A stretch of DNA of 64,000 bases from UBA8516 sp035455245. GTDB taxonomy: Archaea; Thermoproteota; Nitrososphaeria; Nitrososphaerales; Nitrosopumilaceae. The stretch covers positions 1 to 64,000 of the forward strand of contig DATIFN010000046.1 in NCBI GenBank assembly GCA_035455245.1. Reading direction: 5' to 3'. The notes under the pieces are model-generated. The model was not told where the DNA came from and did not search any database. It saw only the letters and a program-made list of their open reading frames with translations. Shown here in pieces: positions 23,842-30,572 of this stretch. A program made the position numbers and the translations under genes. Position 1 is the stretch's first letter, and each line of letters starts with the position of its first letter.

Positions 23842-24965
23842 AAATGAAAAATGAATTAAAATCAGCACTTGTTATGGGAATAATACTGCTTGTTGCCATC
23901 GGTGGGGCAAGCGCATATTTTTCTTCCTTAGAACCACAAATGCAAAATCAATTTGATAAGAACGTTCAGACGCAAGGTAAAGAGACATCAAAAATATCAA
24001 ATATCGATAAAAGTAAGTTCAAAAAAGCTCCAGAATTGATAGGAATATCTGGATACATCAATACAACGCCGGAGGAACTCAAGGCTGCTATGAAAGACAA
24101 AGTCATTCTTTACGATTTTTGGACATATAGCTGCATAAACTGCATCAGAACATTGCCTTATATCACAGCCTGGAATTCAAAATATGCGGATAAAGGATTA
24201 TTGATTATTGGAGTTCACTCTCCTGAATTTGAATTTGAAAAAGATTTCCATAATGTACAGACTGCAGTAAAACAATACAACATAACATATCCAGTAGTAC
24301 AAGACAATGAAATGAAAACGTGGAAAGCATTTGACAATAGATATTGGCCAAGAAAATATATCACGGATTCAGAAGGATACATCCGGTATGATCACATCGG
24401 TGAAGGAGGGTATATGGAAACTGAAAAAATAATTCAAGATCTTTTGCAAGAAAGAAGTCAACTACTTGGTTTGAAAATTGTATCATCTCAACCTTTAGTA
24501 GATTTAGAAGAACATCAGTTTACGGCAGAACAAACCCCAGAACTTTACTTTGGATATAGTTTTGCATTGAGTAGAAACTATCTTGGAAATCCCGAGGGCT
24601 TTAAACCAGATAATGTCGTAACATACGCTTTGCCTGAAAAACTGTCTCTTAACAATTTCTATCTTGAGGGTCAATGGCAAAACTTTGATGACAGGATGAA
24701 ACTTGTATCAGAAAATGGGAAAATTGTATTACCTTATTTGGCACAATCAGTAAACATTGTCGCTGCAAATGAATCTGAGTTGCAGATCTTACTTGATGGA
24801 AAACCCATAGCAACGGAAGATGAAGGGATGGATGTGAAAAATGGATCGGTGCACATCTCAAACAACAATTTGTATAACCTTGTTTCAAGCAAGGAGGCTG
24901 ATCAACATACCTTAACAATTGTAGCAAAGCAGGGTTTTGAAATCTATACCTTTACCTTTGGTTGA
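23838..24965 (+). CDS. Secreted thioredoxin-fold protein, DipZ-like (TlpA plus C-terminal beta domain)
   Basis: A signal anchor at residues 8-28 (ALVMGIILLVAIGGASAYF) is followed by a linker. A TlpA/AhpC-type domain comes next, with a CxxC redox site in YSCINCIRTLPY and the NRYWPRKYITDSEG loop with its cis-Pro region. The last 130 residues form a separate beta-rich domain typical of DipZ proteins. In DipZ the CcdA membrane part and this part are one chain; here they are two overlapping genes. It acts outside the membrane in thiol-disulfide exchange. Confidence 0.9.
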   Translation: MKMKNELKSALVMGIILLVAIGGASAYFSSLEPQMQNQFDKNVQTQGKETSKISNIDKSKFKKAPELIGISGYINTTPEELKAAMKDKVILYDFWTYSCINCIRTLPYITAWNSKYADKGLLIIGVHSPEFEFEKDFHNVQTAVKQYNITYPVVQDNEMKTWKAFDNRYWPRKYITDSEGYIRYDHIGEGGYMETEKIIQDLLQERSQLLGLKIVSSQPLVDLEEHQFTAEQTPELYFGYSFALSRNYLGNPEGFKPDNVVTYALPEKLSLNNFYLEGQWQNFDDRMKLVSENGKIVLPYLAQSVNIVAANESELQILLDGKPIATEDEGMDVKNGSVHISNNNLYNLVSSKEADQHTLTIVAKQGFEIYTFTFG

Positions 24966-24978
24966 CCAAGCTGATGAG

Positions 24979-25010
24979 TAATATTTCTAAATTCGAATTT
25001 AGAAATATTA
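24979..25010. repeat. Perfect 32-bp palindrome, copy 1
   Basis: The sequence from TAATATTTCT to AGAAATATTA equals its own reverse complement over all 32 bases, centred on TTCGAA. It begins 14 bp after the dipZ-like stop codon. The inner 22 bp (TTTCTAAATTCGAATTTAGAAA), plus five following bases, recur at 28771. It could be a transcript-end hairpin or a dimeric regulator site. Confidence 0.8.
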
Positions 25011-25051
25011 TACGTAAACTCTTAACAGCTGGTCAGTGTTACTACACACTA

Positions 25052-25069
25052 ATGTAACTGTGGTTACAT
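25052..25069. promoter_or_regulatory. Inverted repeat upstream of cdvB, possible operator
   Basis: ATGTAAC, a 4-bp spacer TGTG, then GTTACAT form a perfect 7-bp inverted repeat. It lies about 25 bp upstream of a TATA-like TTATAATT (25093-25100) and about 60 bp before the cdvB-type start codon. Operator function is inference. Confidence 0.4.
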
Positions 25070-25129
25070 AACAATGAGGCACATATTAGGTTATAATTCA
25101 ATTCGTCAATCCGAACTAGATGCAAAATC

Positions 25130-25768
25130 ATGACTTTTGTTAACAAGTGGAATCAACACAAAGAAAGCATATCCCAAAAAGTAATTGATAAAGTAAGGCC
25201 AGATACACCACTAAAGCCCAAAATTGATGAAGCCCAAAAAAGGCTTCAATTACAAATAGTAAAACTTGATTCTATTTCAAAAAAATTAAAAGAAAAAGAT
25301 GATTTTATTTTCAAAAAAGTTGTTGAGGCCGTACGAATTCAAAATAAACAATATTCTAATGCCTATGCCACGGAATTACATGAGATTAGAAAAATGAACA
25401 AGATGGTTACAAGCGCAAAGCTAGCAATGGAACAGATCCAAATTAGATTAAATACAATTTCAGAATTAGGTGATGTAGTAGTTACATTGAGTCCATGCAT
25501 GTCTATAATTAAGGGATTAGGGGCAGGTTTAGGTAACCTCATGCCAGAAGCAAACTCATCCATGCAAGATTTGTCAGCAATTCTTGGAGACATTATGGCA
25601 GGTGCATCTGTTAATGGTCATGAGAATATTGCAATAGAGACTGGTAGTGCAGACACTACCGCAATACTAGAAGAGGCACAATCCATACTAGAAGGCCACG
25701 TACGTACGACCATTCCAGATTTGCCTACAAATCTTCCAACGCCAAAGAGTACAGAAGCAACAATCTAA
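25130..25768 (+). CDS. cdvB: ESCRT-III-like cell division protein (CdvB/Snf7 family)
   Basis: A 212-residue protein with the Snf7/ESCRT-III layout: a basic first helix, a long charged helical hairpin (residues about 30-105), then a short acidic C-terminal region with ILGDIMAGAS near 150. Archaeal CdvB proteins polymerise on the membrane at mid-cell and are remodelled by the CdvC ATPase. Thaumarchaea have several CdvB paralogues, and which one this is cannot be told here. No cdvA or cdvC is adjacent. The Pro-rich end (LPTNLPTPK) might contact CdvC. Confidence 0.8.
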   Translation: MTFVNKWNQHKESISQKVIDKVRPDTPLKPKIDEAQKRLQLQIVKLDSISKKLKEKDDFIFKKVVEAVRIQNKQYSNAYATELHEIRKMNKMVTSAKLAMEQIQIRLNTISELGDVVVTLSPCMSIIKGLGAGLGNLMPEANSSMQDLSAILGDIMAGASVNGHENIAIETGSADTTAILEEAQSILEGHVRTTIPDLPTNLPTPKSTEATI

Positions 25769-25769
25769 G

Positions 25770-26102
25770 CTATTTGTTACTAATTTCTTGAAGGACCTTT
25801 TTAATTCGTGATATCGTGGGGTAGCTGTATCCACGTTTTCTATAACTTGCAATCATCATTTTCCAGTTTTTTAATCTCCATCGGGCTTGTTCTGATGTCA
25901 CAGCATGAACCTCTTTGTTGATAATACTTTTACGTCCTACTTTGAGAACCCCTGCATCTTTGGCGGTCCATCGGTTTTTTGCGAAGTGAAGTCCAGTTAA
26001 AATTTCTTCTATTGGCATTTCATTAAAGTATTCTTGTAATTTTTTTAATTGTGTATCAGTTGGTTTTTGCATTATTTTTAGAGTTAAATCAAAATTGTCC
26101 AC
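25770..26102 (-). CDS. Hypothetical protein with basic C-terminus
   Basis: Not recognised. A 110-residue soluble, helical protein. A first helix (TDTQLKKLQEYFNEMPIEEILTG in outline) is followed by a central Gly/Lys-rich turn and a basic helix-turn-helix-like end (RKRGYSYPTISRIKKVLQEI), which might bind DNA. GTG 26102 has a TATA-like element about 23 bp upstream; ATG 26072 is the alternative. It is tail to tail with cdvB, 1 bp apart. Confidence 0.6.
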   Translation of the reverse strand: MDNFDLTLKIMQKPTDTQLKKLQEYFNEMPIEEILTGLHFAKNRWTAKDAGVLKVGRKSIINKEVHAVTSEQARWRLKNWKMMIASYRKRGYSYPTISRIKKVLQEISNK

Positions 26103-26599
26103 GATTAGTTACGTATTTACGGTATTTAATGTGAATCATAGAATATTTTTTAACCTATTGAAGTAAACCCGTAGATTACATTTTCAAAAACGACAAAGTT
26201 CTGTATGTTTGAAATAAGACAAACTAAATGTAATATTTAGTAGAATAATACTAATGGTAATCTGCATGGGTCTAACAGTTTTTTAAACCAACTGTTATTT
26301 CCACAATATAGACCCAGCAGACCTTTTCTCAATTATTTCGATGAATGTACTCACATTTGTTTCGTTGGTCTGTTCCTTAACAAAAAAAGTTTTGAATTAG
26401 AGAAGGTGCAGAAAACAACCAAAAAAACATAGTTACAGAGTGATTGTTTCTGATTAGAAGATTACTTTTTAGATATGCCTTCAGATAGTTTTTTTGATAG
26501 ACCACACCTTGTGAGATTCAAAATGAATTTGTTTTCTCGGTAGGTGTTTCATTATGACATACTCCTTCTCATATTCAAGATTTAGTCATTTTATGATGA
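26103..26599. other. 497-bp stretch without a convincing gene
   Basis: Both strands were read for short frames. The longest candidates are about 20 codons, such as an ATG at 26476 giving 22 residues beginning MPSDSFFDRPHLVRF, and these are too short to support. The stretch carries the promoter of the gene starting at 26102 and a foldable element at 26262-26320. T-rich tracts are common. A non-coding RNA is the best explanation I can offer. Confidence 0.5.
26262..26320 (+). ncRNA. Foldable element, candidate structured RNA
   Basis: Three nested complementary pairs occur in 59 bp. CTGC (26262-26265) pairs with GCAG (26317-26320), GGGTCT (26268-26273) with AGACCC (26310-26315), and AACAGTT (26274-26280) with AACTGTT (26290-26296). 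Together they make a bulged stem with an apical hairpin and a 13-nt internal strand. A T-rich run (CCTTTTCTC) follows. No box C/D motif pair was found. The strand is a guess, because the palindromic arms fold either way. Confidence 0.35.
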
Positions 26600-26848
26600 A
26601 TGCGGGGTTTGATCCTCGTCAGTGGCATGATTATTGTAGTCATTGGCATGGTAGAATATTCGTTGTTGAGGAACTACTTACAGGCTTGTGAATCCATAAT
26701 AGATCAAAGAAATATTGATTTGAATTTGCTTCAAATGTGTGATCAATTAAGATATGCCCAGTATGGAACCTTATTTATTAGCGCGATTGGATTCTGCATA
26801 TCACTATACGGTGCGGTAAAAAGAGCTACTCAAAAAGTCGTAAGGTAA
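26600..26848 (+). CDS. Hypothetical two-helix membrane protein
   Basis: Not recognised. An 82-residue protein with two hydrophobic helices (LILVSGMIIVVIGMVEYSLL at residues 4-23 and TLFISAIGFCISLYGAV near 57-73). A polar loop between them contains two Cys (ACES and QMCDQL), which could form a disulfide if the loop is outside. The C-terminus is basic. It stands alone between two non-coding stretches. Confidence 0.6.
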   Translation: MRGLILVSGMIIVVIGMVEYSLLRNYLQACESIIDQRNIDLNLLQMCDQLRYAQYGTLFISAIGFCISLYGAVKRATQKVVR

Positions 26849-27012
26849 TTATTGTAAAATGGACCAACCTCAATAAAAATATCATAATAATGAAAAATCA
26901 TTAATGAAATGGGTTGTAATCATTTGCAACATACATAACATGATAAACTGCCTCCATTGATAATTAGTAACAAACCAATGGGTCAATTTTGCTGTAACCA
27001 TGCTAGTTTTCA

Positions 27013-27027
27013 GAACATTCAATGTTC
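27013..27027. repeat. Short perfect inverted repeat in a 279-bp gap
   Basis: GAACATT-C-AATGTTC forms a 7-bp inverted repeat about 100 bp upstream of the gene at 27128. Nothing else was seen in 26849-27127 except a TATA-like CTTAAATATTTT near 27097-27108. Confidence 0.35.
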
Positions 27028-27127
27028 ATTAAAATTAGATTTGTCGCACTGCAAAAGACACCTGTGCTTTCCTTATTTCCAATTTTGGTAGAAGGGTCTT
27101 AAATATTTTGAATGCGCCCATAATTTA

Positions 27128-27379
27128 ATGAATCCAAAAACAGTCATGGGCATTTCGTTTACTGCTGTTTTTGTACTGTCCATACTTTCTGCCATAACTG
27201 CGATCCAAGCCGATTCCATATTGAAAGTAAAACATTTGCCCGACCTAAGAACAACAAAATCAGTTAGCACTGAAACGGTGAAAGTGGATACGGAGAATAA
27301 AAATATCAAACTTTTTGGTTCTAACACTGATGAAAAATTTTTAGAGCCTTCGATTTTAAACAACCAATTAAAAAATTAA
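27128..27379 (+). CDS. Small secreted or membrane-anchored hypothetical protein
   Basis: Not recognised. 83 residues: an N-terminal signal peptide or anchor (VMGISFTAVFVLSILSAITAIQA, cleavage possible after ITAIQA) and a mature part of about 54 hydrophilic residues without Cys. Its signal peptide resembles that of the next gene (LTAVF and S-M/I-L-S patterns), as in families of small exported thaumarchaeal proteins. A TATA-like run is found about 25 bp upstream. Confidence 0.6.
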   Translation: MNPKTVMGISFTAVFVLSILSAITAIQADSILKVKHLPDLRTTKSVSTETVKVDTENKNIKLFGSNTDEKFLEPSILNNQLKN

Positions 27380-27596
27380 TTTAATCTCTATTGAAACAAC
27401 AAATCCGGACAATAATGCAGAGGCATGTGATCATGAAAAAATCAGTCGAGTATAATTTTTTAATGTAAGTGATAAATTCGTCATGTATAAAATTTTAGTA
27501 AAATTTTAAAAATGTATTGTAAAATTTAAAATTTTTAGGTTTTTTCCCAAAAATGGCAGGCAGAGTTTATTAATATTATACATTATGTATTTTTTA

Positions 27597-28157
27597 ATGA
27601 TTTCAAAAACAATCTTGGTCCTTTCATTGACGGCTGTTTTTGCTGTCTCAATGATTACAAGCGTTGCAGCTTCATATTCTTGGTTAAATGTAGATTTAGG
27701 AAATGTTACTGTAAAGGGTCAAAAAACAATTCAACTGACAATTGATGCATCGGATGCAATTCCACGAAATGCAGGAGTTGGAGTACTTGCAGGGTACGGA
27801 TGGTTTTATGCAGATGGGCCAGATACTGTATTTGCTGTAAGTACACATAATCCAGTTAGAGATTCACATCAGAATCCAGATCATTGGCATGTGCATAATG
27901 TAGTTGCAGGTAGCACCTTATCTCAAAATCCAGCTGTTGATGCTTGCATCGTTAGTCTTTCAGACTACGTTGAAGCAGGAATAAGCATTCAGGGCGATAT
28001 TATGACAATTAATGTTCCCGCAGTTGCATTAACTGGTGAGTTAGGAGCAGGTCCAGGCGCATTCGAAATAGTGCCCACAGATTCTAGTACCTGTGGTGAA
28101 ACTGTCCTTGCAAACGGAAATCCAAGTGGATTACACCTAGGTGTAAAATTCCAATAG
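27597..28157 (+). CDS. Secreted protein with His-rich metal-binding-like segment
   Basis: Not assigned to a named family. A signal peptide (residues 1-24, ending VAAS) precedes a mature beta-rich domain of about 160 residues. A central segment has clustered His (THNPVRDSH, then DHWHVHN), and a Cys appears in VDACIV and another in SSTCGETV, possibly a disulfide. The HWHVH motif suggests binding of Cu, Zn or Ni outside the cell. ATG 27597 fits a TATA-like TTTATTAAT about 27 bp upstream; ATG 27585 is also possible. Confidence 0.7.
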   Translation: MISKTILVLSLTAVFAVSMITSVAASYSWLNVDLGNVTVKGQKTIQLTIDASDAIPRNAGVGVLAGYGWFYADGPDTVFAVSTHNPVRDSHQNPDHWHVHNVVAGSTLSQNPAVDACIVSLSDYVEAGISIQGDIMTINVPAVALTGELGAGPGAFEIVPTDSSTCGETVLANGNPSGLHLGVKFQ

Positions 28158-28162
28158 GATTC

Positions 28163-28178
28163 TATTTTTTCTTTTTTA
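28163..28178 (+). terminator. T-rich transcription terminator of the His-rich secreted gene
   Basis: A run CTATTTTTTCTTTTTTA begins 5 bp after the stop codon. Archaeal RNA polymerase terminates at such T-runs without needing a hairpin. Inferred from composition and position. Confidence 0.45.
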
Positions 28179-28180
28179 CA

Positions 28181-28359
28181 GGGTTTAGCTTTTATTCGTA
28201 ACAAGAATTCTTTTGACACCTTTAGCTGGGTAATGGGGGTGTTTTTGCCCTTGGATATCATATACACGCACAAGTGTTAAACCCCCCTCTAAAAAGCGAT
28301 TTTTTGAAAAAATGACATTATGCGTAAAATGAGGAAAATTAAGAGGGGTTTAGCTTTTA
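28181..28359. repeat. GGGTTTAGCTTTTA direct repeats plus an inverted CCCCTCTAAAAA element
   Basis: GGGTTTAGCTTTTA is present at 28181-28194 and 28346-28359; the second copy covers the stop codon of the minus-strand zinc-ribbon gene. Between them TAAACCCCCCTCTAAAAA (28278-28295) is roughly complementary to AGAGGGGTTTA (28343-28351). CCCTCTAAAAA recurs at 58738-58748, 3-prime of the minus-strand agmatinase gene. On the minus strand both read TTTTTAGAGGG, possibly a transcript-end element. Confidence 0.4.
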
Positions 28360-28599
28360 CGAAGGAATCTTTTCCCTTGCTTGAACTATTTCTATTTCCA
28401 CAGTTTCAATTGGTTCTTCAACGATATTTCGGCGAATTGAAAACATCTTCGGTTTATCAAAATCTTTAGTGCAGTCGGGACATGCATAAACCAGAACTCT
28501 ATGTTCATTTGGAGATTTTGGGTTAGAAAGGCGGGGGTAATACACTAATCTTCCCCCACAATCGACGCAATATCTATTGGCACGTCGTATTCTGGCCAA
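28357..28599 (-). CDS. Zinc-ribbon protein, 80 aa
   Basis: An N-terminal basic stretch (ARIRRANR) leads into two Cys pairs, CVDC near residue 11 and CPDC near 40, a classic zinc ribbon. A C-terminal acidic/hydrophobic strand region (EEPIETVEIEIV) follows. The start is a TTG with a clear Shine-Dalgarno GGAGGT five bases upstream (28605-28610), which decides the start. The ribbon plus basic segment suggests nucleic-acid or ribosome association. The family was not identified. Confidence 0.7.
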   Translation of the reverse strand: MARIRRANRYCVDCGGRLVYYPRLSNPKSPNEHRVLVYACPDCTKDFDKPKMFSIRRNIVEEPIETVEIEIVQAREKIPS

Positions 28600-28770
28600 T
28601 GCGAACCTCCTGCATAAGTCCTAGTGATGCGATCAGTATTAGATCTAGTTAGTCTAATAGAATGAACAGAAATGTGATCATGTATAATGTTTCAAATATC
28701 GAATTTTGTAACACATATTACTTAACTTGAAGATATTATCAATTTGATGATTCATAAACAAAATTATGTG

Positions 28771-28792
28771 TTTCTAAATTCGAATTTAGAAA
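28771..28792. repeat. Palindrome, copy 2 (22 bp perfect)
   Basis: TTTCTAAATTCGAATTTAGAAA is a perfect palindrome identical to the core of the 32-bp palindrome at 24979, and the following TATTA also matches. It lies 7 bp past the 3-prime end of tRNA-Asn, so like copy 1 it sits directly downstream of a gene. Confidence 0.8.
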
Positions 28793-28798
28793 TATTAA

Positions 28799-28875
28799 TG
28801 GCGCCGCCCGTCAGACTTGAACTGACGACCAGCTGATTAACAGTCAGCTGCTCTACCACGCTGAGCTAGGGCGGC
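28799..28875 (-). tRNA. tRNA-Asn (GUU), CCA encoded
   Basis: On the minus strand the 7-bp acceptor stem GCCGCCC pairs with GGGCGGC. The D arm is GCTC...GAGC, and the anticodon arm GCTGA-CTGTTAA-TCAGC gives anticodon GTT. The T arm is GTCAG-TTCAAGT-CTGAC, the discriminator base is G, and CCA is encoded at 28799-28801. All stems are complete with no intron. It is 46 bp downstream of rpl6. Confidence 0.96.
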
Positions 28876-28921
28876 AACAGACTTTGTTCCTAGTACATTC
28901 TGATTTAATCTTTTGCTACAG

Positions 28922-29479
28922 TTATTTTTCAATACCGGGTGTTTTTTCGAAAAGATAAATCCCATCGAGAAACACTCTATGATCTTTATTTTTGACTTTG
29001 GTATTTTGTTGTAGGCTTGCAGCAGTTTGAGAAACATCGGTTAGTACAGGACCAGTTAAAATGACATCATCTCCTTTTGTAACGACTTTGGTATCACCCC
29101 GAATTTTTGAGATTCTTGCAGCCCGTTCACCCTGGAAATTTTCTACTAAGATATTACCATCTTTTACCTTAATCGTGATTGGAAAATGAGCATAGACAAT
29201 TTTCATTTTAAATGTATAGCCTTTTTGAACACCATCAATAAGTGATTTAATAATCGATTGAGCAGTGTTGAATATGGCATAATCATGTTTTCTAGTTCCA
29301 AGTGATTTTAGCACAACGTTTTTGTCAACAATGCTCAGATCTACTGGTATTTTTTTGAAATCTTTTCTTGTTTTTCCAAGTGGGCCTTCTACATAAAGCA
29401 TTCTTTTTCTCAGAGTAACTTTTACTTTATCAGGAACCGGCAATGCTGCTACATGAATCTCAATTTGTTCAGTAGACAT
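28922..29479 (-). CDS. rpl6: Ribosomal protein uL6
   Basis: Large-subunit protein with two tandem repeats of the uL6 fold, 185 aa as in other archaea. It shows VEGPLGKTRKDF near residue 31 and, in the second domain, NFQGERAARISKIRGD. The start overlaps the end of rps8 by 11 bp. It is the last ribosomal gene here: the usual archaeal followers (eL32, eL19, uL18, uS5, uL30, uL15) are absent and tRNA-Asn comes next. Confidence 0.95.
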   Translation of the reverse strand: MSTEQIEIHVAALPVPDKVKVTLRKRMLYVEGPLGKTRKDFKKIPVDLSIVDKNVVLKSLGTRKHDYAIFNTAQSIIKSLIDGVQKGYTFKMKIVYAHFPITIKVKDGNILVENFQGERAARISKIRGDTKVVTKGDDVILTGPVLTDVSQTAASLQQNTKVKNKDHRVFLDGIYLFEKTPGIEK

Positions 29480-29861
29480 ATCCTAACAATAATCCTCCCA
29501 AACTTTTCTTTGTTGCCTCATGGTGAGACATCACTCCTTGATTTGTAGTCACAATCAGCATTCCTCTTGAATATGACGGTAAATACTGTTGTTCCCAGTC
29601 AACATATTCATCTTTTTTTACTTTGAATCTTGGTGTGATAGCTCCGCATTTGGTTATTTTTGCTAAAAGTTGAATTTTGAATTTACCTCCTTTTTTATCG
29701 TCAACATGCTCAAATTCTCCTATGTAATTGTGATGTTGAAGAGTTTTTAGTACTTCCATCGCAAGTTTGGATGAGGGTAAAACAACGCACTCTCCTTTTC
29801 TCCTAGATTCTGTATTGAATAGTGTTACAAACAAGTTTGAAATTATATTATTTGAAGGCAT
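29469..29861 (-). CDS. rps8: Ribosomal protein uS8
   Basis: Small-subunit protein that binds the central domain of 16S rRNA and helps assemble the platform, 130 aa. Recognised by the N-terminal NIISNLFVTLFNTESRRKGE and the C-terminal MLIVTTNQGVMSHHEA motif, with the archaeal length. It starts 4 bp after uS14 and overlaps rpl6. Confidence 0.95.
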   Translation of the reverse strand: MPSNNIISNLFVTLFNTESRRKGECVVLPSSKLAMEVLKTLQHHNYIGEFEHVDDKKGGKFKIQLLAKITKCGAITPRFKVKKDEYVDWEQQYLPSYSRGMLIVTTNQGVMSHHEATKKSLGGLLLGYVY

Positions 29862-29865
29862 TTTC

Positions 29866-30045
29866 TCACCTAAACTTCCTAAATCCTAATGATACAGCAA
29901 CTTCCCTAAAGCAACGTCTGCATAAATCAAGATCGTATTTTTGAATAACTGCGTTATAATCTCCACATCGTTTGCACCAACGTGAACCCTTACCAAATTT
30001 GTGTACAGTTCTTCCAGTTACCTTGTAATCACGATTTTTTACCAT
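29866..30045 (-). CDS. rps14: Ribosomal protein uS14, zinc-binding form
   Basis: A 59-residue frame below common ORF length cut-offs. It reads like archaeal/eukaryotic uS14, with a four-Cys zinc site (C24, C27, C42, C45, in SRWCKRCGD and LCRRCFRE) and a basic C-terminus ending RKFR. It fits between rpl5 (1 bp gap) and rps8 (4 bp gap), its standard place in the archaeal spc order. Confidence 0.96.
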   Translation of the reverse strand: MVKNRDYKVTGRTVHKFGKGSRWCKRCGDYNAVIQKYDLDLCRRCFREVAVSLGFRKFR

Positions 30046-30046
30046 T

Positions 30047-30568
30047 TTACACTACCTCTATTCCAAATTCTTTCCTTAGAAATTCCTTTGCTTCCTCGCT
30101 TGTAATTCTATGATGATTCCCTACACTTGCTTTATGTTTACTTCTAAACCGAATGTTAAAACCTGGTCTTGCTAATGAAATTGAAACATTTAATCCTAAA
30201 ATTCCAATTTGTGGATCATATTTCACTCCAGGAATGTCGATGTGCTCTTTTATTCCAAATGATAGATTCCCAAAATCATCAAATGAAGAACCATTCATCT
30301 GGTTTCCTTTTGCAGTAAAAAGTCTTTTAATAAGTTCAATTGCTGACTGTCTTCTAATTGTTACCGCCACACCTATTGGTTCACCTTTGTGAACTCCCCA
30401 ATCTCTTTGTGTAGCTTTAGCGTTACGTGGGTTTGGTTTTTGACCAGAAATTTGTTCCAAAGCACGTTTTGCTTGTTCAATTGGTTCGCCAGATTTTCCG
30501 ACGCCCATGTTCAGTACTACTTTAGCTACTGAAATTTTCTTCATTTGATTTTCAAGTTTTTGAGACAT
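30047..30568 (-). CDS. rpl5: Ribosomal protein uL5
   Basis: Central-protuberance protein that contacts 5S rRNA and P-site tRNA, 173 aa. Recognised by VVLNMGVGKSGEP, the GQKPNPRNAKATQRDWGVHKGEPIG region and FGIKEHIDIPG. The archaeal C-terminus ends EEAKEFLRKEFGIEVV. It starts 4 bp after eS4. Confidence 0.95.
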   Translation of the reverse strand: MSQKLENQMKKISVAKVVLNMGVGKSGEPIEQAKRALEQISGQKPNPRNAKATQRDWGVHKGEPIGVAVTIRRQSAIELIKRLFTAKGNQMNGSSFDDFGNLSFGIKEHIDIPGVKYDPQIGILGLNVSISLARPGFNIRFRSKHKASVGNHHRITSEEAKEFLRKEFGIEVV

Positions 30569-30572
30569 GTTA

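Noticed and set aside
26476..26544. 22-codon ATG frame starting MPSDSFFDRP
   Set aside because: Too short and without TATA spacing or composition evidence to call a gene.
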